A stretch of 64,000 nucleotides of DNA, taken from the NCBI GenBank assembly GCA_003674045.1, contig PENC01000033.1:23438-87437 (forward strand), given 5' to 3'. A program made the position numbers and the translations under genes. Numbering within the stretch: the first letter of the stretch is position 1; each line of letters begins with the position of its first letter. The notes under the pieces were generated by a model, which worked only from the letters and a program-made list of their open reading frames with translations, ran no database searches and was not told the DNA's origin. This document shows, piece by piece, positions 35,659-44,797 of this stretch. Origin of the DNA: Streptomyces griseocarneus. GTDB lineage: Bacteria; Actinomycetota; Actinomycetes; Streptomycetales; Streptomycetaceae.

Positions 35659-36113
35659 GCCTGCTGCGCAAACGTCTCGACGCGTACTTCCTCGGCGAGA
35701 AGTACCAGGCCAGACTCGGGCGCTCATGTGCCACCTGCGGCGGCACGATGACGCACACCGACGACCCGCTGCACTGTTCACCCGGGTGCGTACCGGAGCA
35801 GACCACGGTCCCCGCGTTCCTCCCCGTACGGCCCGCTACTCGGATCGCAGGATTCCGCGCGAATGCCGAGCGTCGCGCCTGGCCTGGCGTGGACATCGAG
35901 GACGTCGACCCCGTGGACGTCCTCGATGTCCATGGCTGGCTCTGCCACCTGTGTGCAAGGCCGATACCGCGGGATGTGCACTTCCGTGACCCCGAGGCCG
36001 CCACTGTGGACCACGTGGTGCCACTGGCGCGCGGTGGGATGCACACCTACGCCAACATGCGGCCCGCACATCGGCGATGCAACATCAGCAAGAACGACCG
36101 GTGGCAGGGGTGA
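35655..36113 (+). CDS. HNH endonuclease
   Basis: A 152-residue nuclease. The HNH fold is visible at residues ~105-150: WLCHLCARPIP (Cys pair), ATVDHVVPLARGGMHTYANM (DH ... N) and RPAHRRCNISKND (His, Cys). An additional N-terminal Cys cluster (CATCGGTM ... LHCSPGC) could form a zinc site. It is translationally coupled to the unknown 551-residue protein. It may be a restriction-like or phage/mobile-element nuclease. Confidence 0.87.
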   Translation: MSLLRKRLDAYFLGEKYQARLGRSCATCGGTMTHTDDPLHCSPGCVPEQTTVPAFLPVRPATRIAGFRANAERRAWPGVDIEDVDPVDVLDVHGWLCHLCARPIPRDVHFRDPEAATVDHVVPLARGGMHTYANMRPAHRRCNISKNDRWQG

Positions 36114-36194
36114 CGCGCGTCGCAACACGGTCAAGATCCCGACGGACTCCAGTCCGCCGGGATCTCGCCGCGTCGATGCCGCACCAGTGTGTAG

Positions 36195-36788
36195 TCAATC
36201 GGCCGGCATCGGCAGTGCCGCCTCGTGCGCTTCGACGAGGCGCGGAGTGCTAGGCCACGGCGGTGCATCGTTGGCTCCCCACTCCCAGTAGTCAGGGGCG
36301 TCGTCGGCGCAGGGTGCGGTTACGCCAGGGGCGGGAGAGGGCACGCCTCGCGTTCCGCGCCGAAGAGTACGGCTCGGTTGCGAAAGGCGGGAGCTCACGA
36401 AGGCGGTGCCAGCCATACATGCAGGCTCGGGCACCTCGGCGACATGTTCGGTGACGACAGCGCAGGCGCGGCAGATGTCTGCCAGACGCCAAGTGCGCCC
36501 AGTCTGATCGCGAGCCAGGTGAAGTCGGACTGGCCCATCGCATCCACGATGTCTTGGGTGCCACCGGCAGGCATGCTCACCGCAGCGACAGGTGCGCCAG
36601 TGCGGCGGGAGCGGCTCGCCGCGGGCATGTTTTGCGAGGTGGGCGACGAGGGCGACGCGTGGGGTGGTCCCGATCACAACTGCGGCGTGATCGCACTGGA
36701 GACAGGCCACGATCGATCCGCTCGGGTGCGGGCGGACCTCGACCATCCAGGTGCGCCGTACCGGATTTGTGATCGTGCCGGACCTCAT
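36195..36788 (-). CDS. Cys/His-rich accessory protein
   Basis: A 197-residue protein with zinc-ribbon-like pairs: ACLQCDHAAV, WRTCRCGEHACRWHPRHRGC and DICRACAVV. GGAGG lies 9 nt before the ATG at 36788. The C-terminal third is Pro/Ala-rich and low-complexity. Similar proteins are frequent on Streptomyces integrative elements and plasmids (recollection, not tested). It is divergent from the XRE gene at 36962, sharing an intergenic operator array. Confidence 0.62.
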   Translation of the reverse strand: MRSGTITNPVRRTWMVEVRPHPSGSIVACLQCDHAAVVIGTTPRVALVAHLAKHARGEPLPPHWRTCRCGEHACRWHPRHRGCDGPVRLHLARDQTGRTWRLADICRACAVVTEHVAEVPEPACMAGTAFVSSRLSQPSRTLRRGTRGVPSPAPGVTAPCADDAPDYWEWGANDAPPWPSTPRLVEAHEAALPMPAD

Positions 36789-36864
36789 CGGTCAGTCCTC
36801 CGCATGTTGTGTGTGAACGCCAGCAGTAGCTCCGTGCCGGAGGAATGGGCTGGCGGCGGCACAC

Positions 36865-36946
36865 GGTAGTGCAGACCTCTGCACTACCGGTGGGGCGAGT
36901 CGCGGCAAATAGGGCAGAGGTCTGCACTGACAGGCAGGGGTCTGCA
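36865..36946. promoter_or_regulatory. Three operator-like repeats between divergent genes
   Basis: Site 1: GGTAGTGCAGA-CC-TCTGCACTACC, a perfect 11-bp inverted repeat (36865-36888). Site 2: GCAGAGGTCTGCAC (36914-36927), the same core inverted. Site 3: GCAGGGGTCTGCA (about 36935-36946), a degenerate copy. The shared core is GCAGA-NN-TCTGC. It most likely binds the adjacent XRE repressor and controls both divergent genes. Confidence 0.68.
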
Positions 36947-36961
36947 CCGTGCGATGGTCAG

Positions 36962-37225
36962 GTGACGATCTTTCCGCCCGACCCCAACCTCGGCGCGCTC
37001 CGCCTGGAGCTGTCACGGCTGCGGGCGGAGCGCGGATGGACCTACGACGAACTCGCCGCCCGAAGTGGCCTTTCGCGTCGCACCCTCATCGAGATCGAGC
37101 AGGGGCGCACGGTCGGCAGTCTCGCCACCTGGCACTCCCTTGCCCATGCCCTGGGGGCTCCCCTCGAGCGGCTTCTCGGCGCGCTGTGTGAGGGGCACGA
37201 ACCACCTTCCCCGCCAGCTGCCTGA
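36962..37225 (+). CDS. Small XRE-family transcriptional regulator
   Basis: An 87-residue protein consisting almost only of an HTH_3 domain: LRLELSRLRAERGWTYDELA then RSGLSRRTLIEIEQGRTVGS and LHALGAPLERLL. The GTG at 36962 starts just before the domain. The operator array 36865-36946 ends 16 bp upstream, a classic autoregulation layout. Confidence 0.82.
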   Translation: MTIFPPDPNLGALRLELSRLRAERGWTYDELAARSGLSRRTLIEIEQGRTVGSLATWHSLAHALGAPLERLLGALCEGHEPPSPPAA

Positions 37226-37403
37226 GCGCCCGCGGGGCCTGGATCTCGGCCTTCCGCTCACTGGCGACTGCTACTCGAACCGGTGAGAGCCTGCGTACTG
37301 GCGACCGATCGAGGGAACGTCAGTGCGGCAAATGGGGCCGTGCGAAGGACACCTGCGGCGGTGGCGAGCTTCTTGCGGCGTGTCGTCTGTCAGCTTCTCC
37401 TCC

Positions 37404-38156
37404 ATGCGCACCACCAGATCTCTCTCCGCGAACAACAGCGGCCGTACCTGGGACGGCGGTCCGAAGGACTACCAGCCCCAGCGCTCCCTGCGCATCGCCC
37501 TGGACAGCTCCACCCGGCTCCTGTGCATCGCCCAAACCCACCGGTGTATCTCTTGCGGCAACCCCGTCGAGTGGTACTGCCGGAGCGGTGACCGCGGCGT
37601 CCCCTTGCATCCGTACGACCTGCCGACCGCGGCCGTACCCACGGACCAGCGATGGCACGTCAGCTCCGTGCTCGCCTATCCGTCTGGCGACGGAACAGAC
37701 TGGTGTCGCGTACGCCACCGGGCGGTCTGCCCCGCCACTGCCCAGGGGAAGCTCGTCGACCTGCTGGCCGCCCTGCACCGGGGCCTGGCCATCAGCTCCC
37801 GTCGGCTTACCGAGACAGGCACCTTCGTTCCGCCCGCCGATGCCTCCCCGTCGGACCTCCACTCATCGGCGGCGGTCGTCCGGCCGATCGTTCGCTTCCT
37901 GCACACCTGCTACCTCGCTCCCAGACCACTTGAGCAGACCACCTGCGTGGCCCAGGCCCGCAGCCATCAGCGGTACCCGCACGCTGTGCTTGATCCCGGG
38001 ACCCTGCCCGGCCAGTGGGCCCTCATGCCCGTCCGGCCCCGCAGCGATGACCAGCTCCCTCTCGATGCCATCGCCGGGGAATCCATGGCCGTCTATGACC
38101 TACCGGAGGACCAGGGTGCGGCAAGACCCACACCCTGCGCACCCTCGTCGCTGTAG
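37404..38156 (+). pseudogene. DUF6083-type protein, 3' end replaced by helicase sequence
   Basis: The frame encodes a recognisable DUF6083-like domain: HRCISCGNPVEWY, VPLHPYDLPTAAVP, RWHVSSVLAYPSGDGTDWCR and a tail reaching GESMAVYDL at about 38096. From about 38099 the DNA instead encodes the start of a RecD-like ATPase in another frame, and the DUF6083 frame runs on for 20 codons of nonsense to 38156. It is therefore 3' truncated by a recombination event. The ATG at 37404 is chosen on the N-terminal motif; the ribosome binding site is poor. Confidence 0.68.
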
Positions 38157-39298
38157 CCGAGGAAGCAGGCGCGACTGTGGCGCTGGCCGCTCCCACGGGC
38201 AAGGCCGCCAACCGCCTGGAAGAGACCACTGGACACACGGCCATGACTGTGCACCGCCTGATCCGCCCCCCACTCGACGGGACACCGTCCGGCGACGAAA
38301 GCCTTCTCGCCGGTGCGGACCTTGTTGTCGTCGACGAAGCCTCCATGCTCGATCTCCAGCTCGCCGCCCGACTCGCCGCCGAGATCAGGACCGGCTGCCA
38401 CCTCCTCCTCGTCGGCGACACCGACCAGCTCCCCAGCGTCGGACCGGGAAGAGTCCTCCGCGACCTCCTGGCCGTGCCCGACATCCCGCGCACCCGGCTC
38501 ACCCAGGTCTTCCGCCAGGGCAACGACAGCACCGCCATCGTCGACAACGCCCACCGCATCCTGCGCGGACTGCCCCCGCAAGCAGCCCCGGGAATCTTCG
38601 GCTGCCGCCCTGTGGAGACCCCTGAATCCATCGCTGAGCAGGTCGTGGAACTCGTCGCCACCCGCATCCCGCAACACTTCGCCACCACACCCGAGAGCAT
38701 CCAAGTGCTCTGCCCGGCCCGCCGCCACGCAGCCGGAACACTGGATCTCAACGCACGGCTCCAGGCCCGCCTCAACCCCAAAGCCCCGGAAAGACCCGAA
38801 TGCCATCACGAGGGGCAGGTGTTCCGCCTCGGCGACCGCGTCCTGCAGATCCGCAACCAGCCGCACCGGGGCACCACCGGCGTCTTCAACGGAGCAACCG
38901 GCGTCATCACCGCCGTCGACACAGACGACCGCCAGCTCGCCGTCACCTTCAACGACGGCGAGGCCGTGGACTACCCATTCACCGACCTCGACGAACTCCT
39001 CCACGCCTACGCCATCACCGTCCACCGTTCCCAGGGCAGCGAGTACCCCTACGTCGTCATCCCCATGACCACCTCCGCCGGCCGACAGCTCCTGTAACGC
39101 AACATGCTCTACACCGCCGTCACCCGCGCACGCCAAGGCGTCGTGCTCATCGGCCAGGCCGCGGCTGTGCACCATGCCCTGATCAACACCCACACGCGCC
39201 GTCGCATGACAGCCTTGGACCACCGCATCGCGCGCCGGGCCAAGACCGTCCCCGTAACACGCCGCACTGGTACGGATGGGCAGCTCAGCTGGGATTAG
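38099..39298 (+). pseudogene. RecD/TraA-like superfamily 1 helicase remnant with internal stop
   Basis: From 38105 the frame encodes GGPGCGKTHTLRTLVAVAEE (Walker A), AAPTGKAANRLEETTG, VVVDEASMLD (Walker B), LVGDTDQLPSVGPGR (motif III), TQVFRQ and HAYAITVHRSQGSEYP (motif V/VI). The N-terminal domain of RecD-like proteins is missing and there is no start before the Walker A motif. A TAA at 39095-39097 interrupts RQLL-*-RNMLYTAVTRARQG; the rest continues in frame to 39298. A GTG-initiated fragment (38177-39097) could be made but would lack the P-loop. It is a decayed gene. Confidence 0.85.
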
Positions 39299-39899
39299 CG
39301 AATCAGCGGTCGTGGGAGTGCGGCCTCGTAGGCGTTTGTGGTCACAACCCGTGAATCAATCGGCCGCTCGCCTCGCTCGACACGATGGATTCGCGGCCGA
39401 GACTCTGACTGTCGCACTCAGAAACATGGCACAGGGGGCCATGGTCTCGCGCTGTCAGGTAGTCCGCGGCCGTCATGCCGCCCGCTCTCCTCAGAGGCAT
39501 ATCAGACAGAGGCCCCCATTTGACGCACTGAGTGGGTCCGTCAAGTAGCTATCAGGACAGAAACGCTCTTCGAGAATAAGAATTCGCGCCCCTAATCCAT
39601 GCCTCAGTCGCCAGCGATGCAGAGCACACATAACACTCTGGTGCACAGCCATGCGATGTGAGTAAAGTAGCTCAACGCGGGTGCGTTCTGCTGCATAGGG
39701 GAGGGGGAAACGCTTGCCTGCTGCGACAACCTTACTCGCATACGCTCAACACTTGTGCCGTCGCCCGAGATGCTGGGATCGCCTCTTCTGTACAGAGAAT
39801 TCGCGGATGGCGAGGGAAGCGATCAGGACCAGAAATACTGCCTGCGGCTCAGAACTTCGCAGCACACAAAATTGACGGTCCAAATTCATACAGGTACGA
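39299..39899. other. ~600-bp AT-richer gap without a supported gene
   Basis: Base composition drops here compared with the flanks. No frame shows coding bias. It should contain the promoter for the ImmA/IrrE gene; no palindrome was identified with confidence. Confidence 0.4.
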
Positions 39900-40517
39900 G
39901 TGGAAAACGGTAGCTTTTTCATGAAGGAGCACGCAGCAAGCCGGGCCTTTCCCACGTTACGCACCTCGACATCGACGAGCCACTTCAAGCAGCTTCGTCG
40001 GCAATGCGAGGCGCGTCTCTCCGAGATTCAACTCGGCAAGAGGAGCCGCGATGTGATCTCGCTCAAGGAGAGGTTGAGCGATAGGCGAGAGAGGCCCATC
40101 CATCTCATCCCCATGGCGATACCGGAGCGCTCCTTGAACGGGATGTGGATGTCAACGAAAGCAGCCGACTTCGTTATCTATGAAGTCCGCACGACTCGCG
40201 CACACCAAGAGCACATCATTGCGCACGAGCTCGCTCACATACTGTTCGGTCACGAAGCAAATGCGGGAACGAACGAAACCGTACTGAGTCACCTTTTCCC
40301 GGATATTGATCCAGAGGTTGTACGTAGAGCGCTGCAGCGGACGGAATATTCCGAACGGAATGAACAAGAGGCCGAGATGACCGCCTCTCTCCTGCTGAGT
40401 CCGTTCAAACACCGAGCCGAGGTTGGCACGGAGTCCCAGCTATGCCCGGACGACGAGGTAATCGCTCGCCTCAAAGTGGCCATATCTGCAGGCTCTCCTT
40501 CGGGCTCGGTGCGGTGA
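39900..40517 (+). CDS. ImmA/IrrE family metallo-endopeptidase
   Basis: A ~205-residue zinc protease of the COG2856 type. The active site reads HIIAHELAHILFGHE (HExxH), preceded by the family's beta-strand region around IYEVRTTRAHQ. ImmA/IrrE proteins cleave repressors or signal-transduction proteins. Start is uncertain between the GTG at 39900 and the ATG at 39921; neither has a good ribosome binding site. The stop is immediately followed by the ATG of the membrane-protein gene, so they are one transcript. Codon usage is clearly less GC-rich than the chromosome to the left. Confidence 0.85.
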   Translation: MENGSFFMKEHAASRAFPTLRTSTSTSHFKQLRRQCEARLSEIQLGKRSRDVISLKERLSDRRERPIHLIPMAIPERSLNGMWMSTKAADFVIYEVRTTRAHQEHIIAHELAHILFGHEANAGTNETVLSHLFPDIDPEVVRRALQRTEYSERNEQEAEMTASLLLSPFKHRAEVGTESQLCPDDEVIARLKVAISAGSPSGSVR

Positions 40518-41723
40518 ATGGCTTTCAACATACTTTCATGGGGCTGCGCCATCGCCAGCCTGGCGGCCTTCGCATACAAGCTTCGTGCGCTGATCTCCAA
40601 TCCGAGGAATCTCGCACTTTTCGCGCTCTGCACATACTTAATATGCAACGCGATTGCATATTTTGTCGACCTGGAAATCTTCAGGAGTCATATTTCTCAA
40701 TTCCTGGAAGTTCCCAACGCCACGACGATTATTGTGCAGGCTTCCGTAGTGGTTCTCACAGCTGCGCAGCAGGTAACAGTAGCGAATCTGACCCTGCCCC
40801 CTGAAGTCGCAGGAAGATCCACCCGGTGGCAGGTGGCAGGATTTGGTGCTGCGCTCATCATCCTCATTCTTCTGTTTTTTGTCATGCAGCCGGACAAGGA
40901 GGCTTCGGCTCAAGAAACCGTGTACCTGAATATCCAGAACTCCGACTATGCGGCCTATATGGCCTACTATTTGGCTATCTGTGCGATAGGACGCCTTCAG
41001 ACGGTTCTTTTCTCGTTCCGTTACGCGCGTACTGTGCGCGAGTTCTGGCTGCGCCTCGGCATGTGGTTCGTAGCGGGAGGATCTGCGCTCATCCTGGTGT
41101 ATTGCGCTGTCCGTTACTGGCAGATCATCGCGCTGCACGCCGAGGGCGTCGTGGAGCCGTGGAGGTTCCTGTTCTGGTCCATCGCAGACATCGGGACTCT
41201 TCTCCAGATTTTCGGCTGGACAGTCCCGTCTTGGGGGCCCAAGCTCGATCCCGTAGCCCGTTGGATAGGTAACTACCGTGACCACCTCCGGCTCGAGCCT
41301 TTATGGCGGGCTGTGTACCAGGCCGTGCCCGGCGTTGTCCTGGAGCCTCCAGCGGCCCGCCTCTGGCGATGGATTCCGCCGCGCCGGCTCAGATACCACC
41401 TGTACCGTCGTGCCATCGAGATCAGGGACGCGCAGCTGATTCTTCGGCACGCGGCAGACCCGATTGCCATCCACCGTCTGGAACAGGCCTACGGAATGCC
41501 GCACGAGGCCATGTGTGAGGCCGCGGTGCTCAGATCGGCACTGCACGGCTCCATGGAGCTGGAGCCGGCACAGGAAGAACCTCTCGTCCGTCGTCGCACC
41601 GCAGGCGTCGACCTGCCGCACGACATCGAGCTTCTTGCTCAGGTCTCCGACGCCTTCAAGGAACTGGACACGCGCAGCAAGAGCGGGCAGAAGAGGAGTC
41701 GTCAGCGCAGCGTGCCATCCTGA
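40518..41723 (+). CDS. MAB_1171c-type putative membrane transporter
   Basis: A 401-residue protein with about seven hydrophobic helices in the first ~260 residues (for example MAFNILSWGCAIASLAAFAY and VAGFGAALIILILLFFVM) and a soluble C-terminal region of ~140 residues containing RLRYHLYRRAIEIRDAQLIL. This is the layout of the actinobacterial MAB_1171c/DUF6545 family, nearly always found beside ImmA/IrrE and XRE genes. A TTA codon occurs (CTYLICN segment). Its end overlaps the convergent XRE gene by 22 bp. Confidence 0.8.
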   Translation: MAFNILSWGCAIASLAAFAYKLRALISNPRNLALFALCTYLICNAIAYFVDLEIFRSHISQFLEVPNATTIIVQASVVVLTAAQQVTVANLTLPPEVAGRSTRWQVAGFGAALIILILLFFVMQPDKEASAQETVYLNIQNSDYAAYMAYYLAICAIGRLQTVLFSFRYARTVREFWLRLGMWFVAGGSALILVYCAVRYWQIIALHAEGVVEPWRFLFWSIADIGTLLQIFGWTVPSWGPKLDPVARWIGNYRDHLRLEPLWRAVYQAVPGVVLEPPAARLWRWIPPRRLRYHLYRRAIEIRDAQLILRHAADPIAIHRLEQAYGMPHEAMCEAAVLRSALHGSMELEPAQEEPLVRRRTAGVDLPHDIELLAQVSDAFKELDTRSKSGQKRSRQRSVPS

Positions 41724-42175
41724 CCGAGTTCGTCATCGGACAAGCCTTCGAGCTTTCGCAACTGGTCGATCATGCTGTGCAGGGCCCGGCGGCTCGATTC
41801 GGAGAGTCCCGTCGAGCGCAAGGCGATGCTGCGCGTGTCCGATTGCTTGAGCGCGCCCAGCAGAGCCAGCTGATCATCGATCTTCCGTGACTCCTCGTCA
41901 CTGAGGAAATACGCGGCGCTGACCCCGAAATGCTGTGCCAGCGCCTCAAGGTGGCGCATCGTCGGATTCGTCTTGCGCCCGGTGCGCAACTGCCACACAT
42001 AGGTAGCGCTGATCGTCTTCTCGCCCGCAGCGATGTTGATTGCTGTCGCCACCTCCTCGTTGGAGGGGGGACGCTGCCCCGCTGGCGTCGTTGTGGTGAG
42101 CAAATGCTCCAGCTTCTCGGCAAGGGTTCTGCGCTGGGCATGCTCCCCAGGGATCTGGTCACCCATGTCGCTCAT
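41702..42175 (-). CDS. XRE-family regulator of the ImmA/MAB_1171c trio
   Basis: A 157-residue DNA-binding protein. The HTH_3 domain spans about residues 15-90 with NEEVATAINIAAGEKTISAT and YVWQLRTGRKTNPTMRHLEA, then YFLSDEESRKID and a helical tail (DDQLALLGALKQ). In this conserved trio the regulator is thought to be the target or partner of the metalloprotease (inference from ImmA-type systems). It is convergent with the membrane-protein gene. Confidence 0.82.
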   Translation of the reverse strand: MSDMGDQIPGEHAQRRTLAEKLEHLLTTTTPAGQRPPSNEEVATAINIAAGEKTISATYVWQLRTGRKTNPTMRHLEALAQHFGVSAAYFLSDEESRKIDDQLALLGALKQSDTRSIALRSTGLSESSRRALHSMIDQLRKLEGLSDDELGQDGTLR

Positions 42176-42241
42176 AATCTACCGGCCTCCTCTCGGGTAT
42201 CCTCCTCAGCTGTCAACTCTAGCCATGACCTGAAGGTACGG

Positions 42242-43642
42242 CTACGAGCGAGAGTCAGCCGCGGCCCTGCCTGCCCGTGCTCCGAAGTAGCGCTGGAAGA
42301 GAACGTACGACATGAGGTACTGGGCCCCAGTGCCAATGATCATCGACAGCCACACCCCTTGGACGTCCAGCGCGGGCAGGGAGCTCAGCCCATACGCGAG
42401 CGGCAGTTGGACGACGGCGCCCATCAGCGTGACCCAGAACATTGCCCGCGTGCGCCCACCGCCCATGAACGCACCGCCGAGCCCGACCACACCGGCCAGG
42501 AGCACCAGGTACGGCAGGAGGTACCACAACAGCGTTGCACCTGAGTCAACGACTGTTGATGCATCTGTGAAAATCCCCATGACCAGACGTCCGCCCAGCG
42601 CCAGGGCGAGCCCGGCGCCGGCGCCGACCGCCATGGCGAGCAAGACGCTTTGCTGCCCGATCACCTTGTCCGCGTTTTCGCCCGCTCCACGGGTCCGGGC
42701 CGTGAGAATGCTGCTGGCCTGACGGAGGGCATAAAAGGCCATGGTCACGAACAGGATCACCTTGACGCCGATGCCGTAGGCAGCCAGCGGGTCCTCACCG
42801 AACCGAGCAACGATGCCGACCAGCGTCGCACTGATGCCCATGCGGAGCACGAAGTCTCCGGATGCCGGGAGTCCAATGTTCAACAGGCGCCGCAGGGCCG
42901 TGGGCCAGCGCAGTGTGACGGAGGGGGCATCGCCGACATCGCCAAGGCGCTTGCGCCACAGCAGCGCCAGGCTCACACAGAGGGCGACGGAGCGGCCGAT
43001 GAGCATCCCGAGCGCGGCTCCTTGGACGCCCATGTGAGGTAGCGCGCCGACTCCGTAGATGAGTAGTGGATCCAGTACGAGAATGCAGGAGTTGGCGAGG
43101 ATCGCCATCCGCATCGGCGTCTTTGTGTCGCCTGTCCCTTTGAAGATTCCGTCGACCACGTTCTGGGCGAAGAAGACGGCCATCCCCGGGAACGCGATGG
43201 TGAAGAAGTCCACTGCCAGTCGATGTACCTCGGTCTCTCCGCCCACGAGCAGTGTTGCGACCTGGTCGCGGGCGAGGAAGCCGCCGAAGGCGACGATGGG
43301 TGTGATGATGAGCCAGAGCACCCCGACGGCGCGCATGATGGTCGGAAGTTCGGCTCGTCGGCCGCCGCCCATGGCGTCGGCGATCAGGACCGTGGCCCCG
43401 ATGTTCGCCATGAGGATGACACCGAGCAGCACGTTCTCGAGGGTGCTCGCGACGGCAACAGCGCCGACGGCTGCTTCGCCCAGGCGGGAGACCCAGACCG
43501 TATCGATGATCCCAGCAACCACTCCTGAGAGCAGCTCGAAGTACACGGGTATGCCTAAGCCCAGTAACGCCCGTCGCGTACGAGCTGGTGTGAGACCCGA
43601 TGGTGCTTCAGTCGTCGTTTGGGTGTCAGGAATGGTGGACAA
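42242..43642 (-). CDS. MATE family efflux transporter
   Basis: A ~466-residue, 12-helix multidrug/toxic-compound exporter. Characteristic segments are PVYFELLSGVVAGIIDTVWVS at the N-terminus, NIGATVLIADAMGGG, and the duplicated half-domain from LPASGDFVLRMGISAT. The start is taken as the TTG at 43642, which has GGAAAGG 8-10 nt upstream and overlaps the end of the oxidoreductase gene (stop at 43626), so the two are coupled. Two TTA codons (at 43567-43565 and 43558-43556) fall near the start, implying bldA-dependent translation. It probably exports the product of the neighbouring cluster. Confidence 0.86.
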   Translation of the reverse strand: MSTIPDTQTTTEAPSGLTPARTRRALLGLGIPVYFELLSGVVAGIIDTVWVSRLGEAAVGAVAVASTLENVLLGVILMANIGATVLIADAMGGGRRAELPTIMRAVGVLWLIITPIVAFGGFLARDQVATLLVGGETEVHRLAVDFFTIAFPGMAVFFAQNVVDGIFKGTGDTKTPMRMAILANSCILVLDPLLIYGVGALPHMGVQGAALGMLIGRSVALCVSLALLWRKRLGDVGDAPSVTLRWPTALRRLLNIGLPASGDFVLRMGISATLVGIVARFGEDPLAAYGIGVKVILFVTMAFYALRQASSILTARTRGAGENADKVIGQQSVLLAMAVGAGAGLALALGGRLVMGIFTDASTVVDSGATLLWYLLPYLVLLAGVVGLGGAFMGGGRTRAMFWVTLMGAVVQLPLAYGLSSLPALDVQGVWLSMIIGTGAQYLMSYVLFQRYFGARAGRAAADSRS

Positions 43643-44624
43643 CGGCCACGACCTTTCCGAGGGCCTGATTGGTTTCCATGCGGCGATGCGCGGCGGCAAG
43701 TTCCTTGAGGGGGAAGACTTGGTCGATCACTGATCGGTAGTTGCCGGTCTCGACCCGCTCGACGATGTCCTGGAGTACCCGCTGTGCCCAGCCGCCGGTG
43801 TTGATCGCGCTGCTGGAGAAAGTGGTCAATGTTGCCCCGGACGGGATGTCTTCCAGCGGCTCGAACTGAGGAATGACCCAGGTGCCCGAGAGTATGCCCG
43901 AGTTGCACACACTGCCGCCCGGAGCCAATGCGCGCAGAGAATCGATGACGGTGACGCCTCCGACCAAGTCGAGTACCCGGTCCGCGCCGTCCGGCCACAC
44001 CTCACGTACCCCCTCGCCGATGCTGCCACCGTGGTCGAGGACGACGTGGTCGGCTCCGTGCCGACGGAGCGACTCGGCCTTGCTGGGAGTACGTGTCGTG
44101 CAAGCCACTTCCACGTCCATGGCTGCTGCCAGGGAGAGTGCAGCCATACCGACGGACGATGAGGCAGCGCGGATGAGGAACCGGTGTCCTGGCCGGAGTC
44201 GCAGTGCCTCCAGTGATCCGTACGCGGTGAGGTAGGACTCCGGGAGAGCTGCGAGGTCGGTCCATGGGAGGTTTGTTCTCACTGACATGAGCTGGGTCGT
44301 AGGGAGTAGCGCGAACTCCGCGTAGCTTCCGTCGAATTGCCTTCCCATGCCTCCCATGGCTGCTGCGACGACGGTTCCCTCCGGCAGCGCAGGGTCGAGT
44401 GAGTTTTCCACGACTCCTACGCACTCGATGCCCAGTACCCGCGGGAAATTCACTGTGGGCGACATGCCGCAGCGGGTGAACAACTCCGAGCGGTTGAGCC
44501 CGAACGCCATGACGCGCACCAGAGTCCAGCCAGCCCGCGGTTCAGGACGGGGCATCTCACGTAGCTGCAGCACTTCCGGACCGCCGGGGTGCTGCACCGG
44601 CATCGCTCGCATCGTCTTGTGCAA
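43626..44624 (-). CDS. Zinc-independent MDR oxidoreductase (quinone reductase-like)
   Basis: A 332-residue NADPH-dependent medium-chain dehydrogenase. The N-terminal GroES-like domain (MRAMPVQHPGGPEVLQLREM, GLNRSELFTRCG, PRVLGIECVGVV) lacks the structural zinc Cys set. The Rossmann domain contains IRAASSSVGMAALSLAAAM and RHGADHVVLDHGG. It would reduce a quinone or enone. It is divergent from the PadR regulator and coupled with the MATE exporter, a typical regulator-plus-resistance/tailoring arrangement. Confidence 0.87.
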   Translation of the reverse strand: MHKTMRAMPVQHPGGPEVLQLREMPRPEPRAGWTLVRVMAFGLNRSELFTRCGMSPTVNFPRVLGIECVGVVENSLDPALPEGTVVAAAMGGMGRQFDGSYAEFALLPTTQLMSVRTNLPWTDLAALPESYLTAYGSLEALRLRPGHRFLIRAASSSVGMAALSLAAAMDVEVACTTRTPSKAESLRRHGADHVVLDHGGSIGEGVREVWPDGADRVLDLVGGVTVIDSLRALAPGGSVCNSGILSGTWVIPQFEPLEDIPSGATLTTFSSSAINTGGWAQRVLQDIVERVETGNYRSVIDQVFPLKELAAAHRRMETNQALGKVVAVVHHS

Positions 44625-44693
44625 GGGAACGCCCTCTCAGCCTCATGCGGCGCCGTGCCCCTCCGCCGTCTGACCCGGTCAGCAGGCGACAGG

Positions 44694-44735
44694 CTACCTC
44701 GATTCGTGTCACTCTAATAGAGGTAGTCCGAATCG
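44694..44735. promoter_or_regulatory. Interleaved inverted repeats in the PadR divergent promoter
   Basis: CTACCTC (44694-44700) pairs with GAGGTAG (44720-44726), and CGATTCG (44700-44706) with CGAATCG (44729-44735). Two interleaved dyads lie between the divergent oxidoreductase and PadR genes and are a likely PadR operator. Confidence 0.55.
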
Positions 44736-44797
44736 TGATCATGGATGTCGGTTGAACGACCTCCATCTGCTGCCCCGACCCACAAGGCAGGAAGACT

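Noticed and set aside
33763..44624. A single integrative element with att sites
   Set aside because: Accessory character is clear, but no tRNA, integrase gene or flanking direct repeat was found, so borders and mechanism are not claimed.
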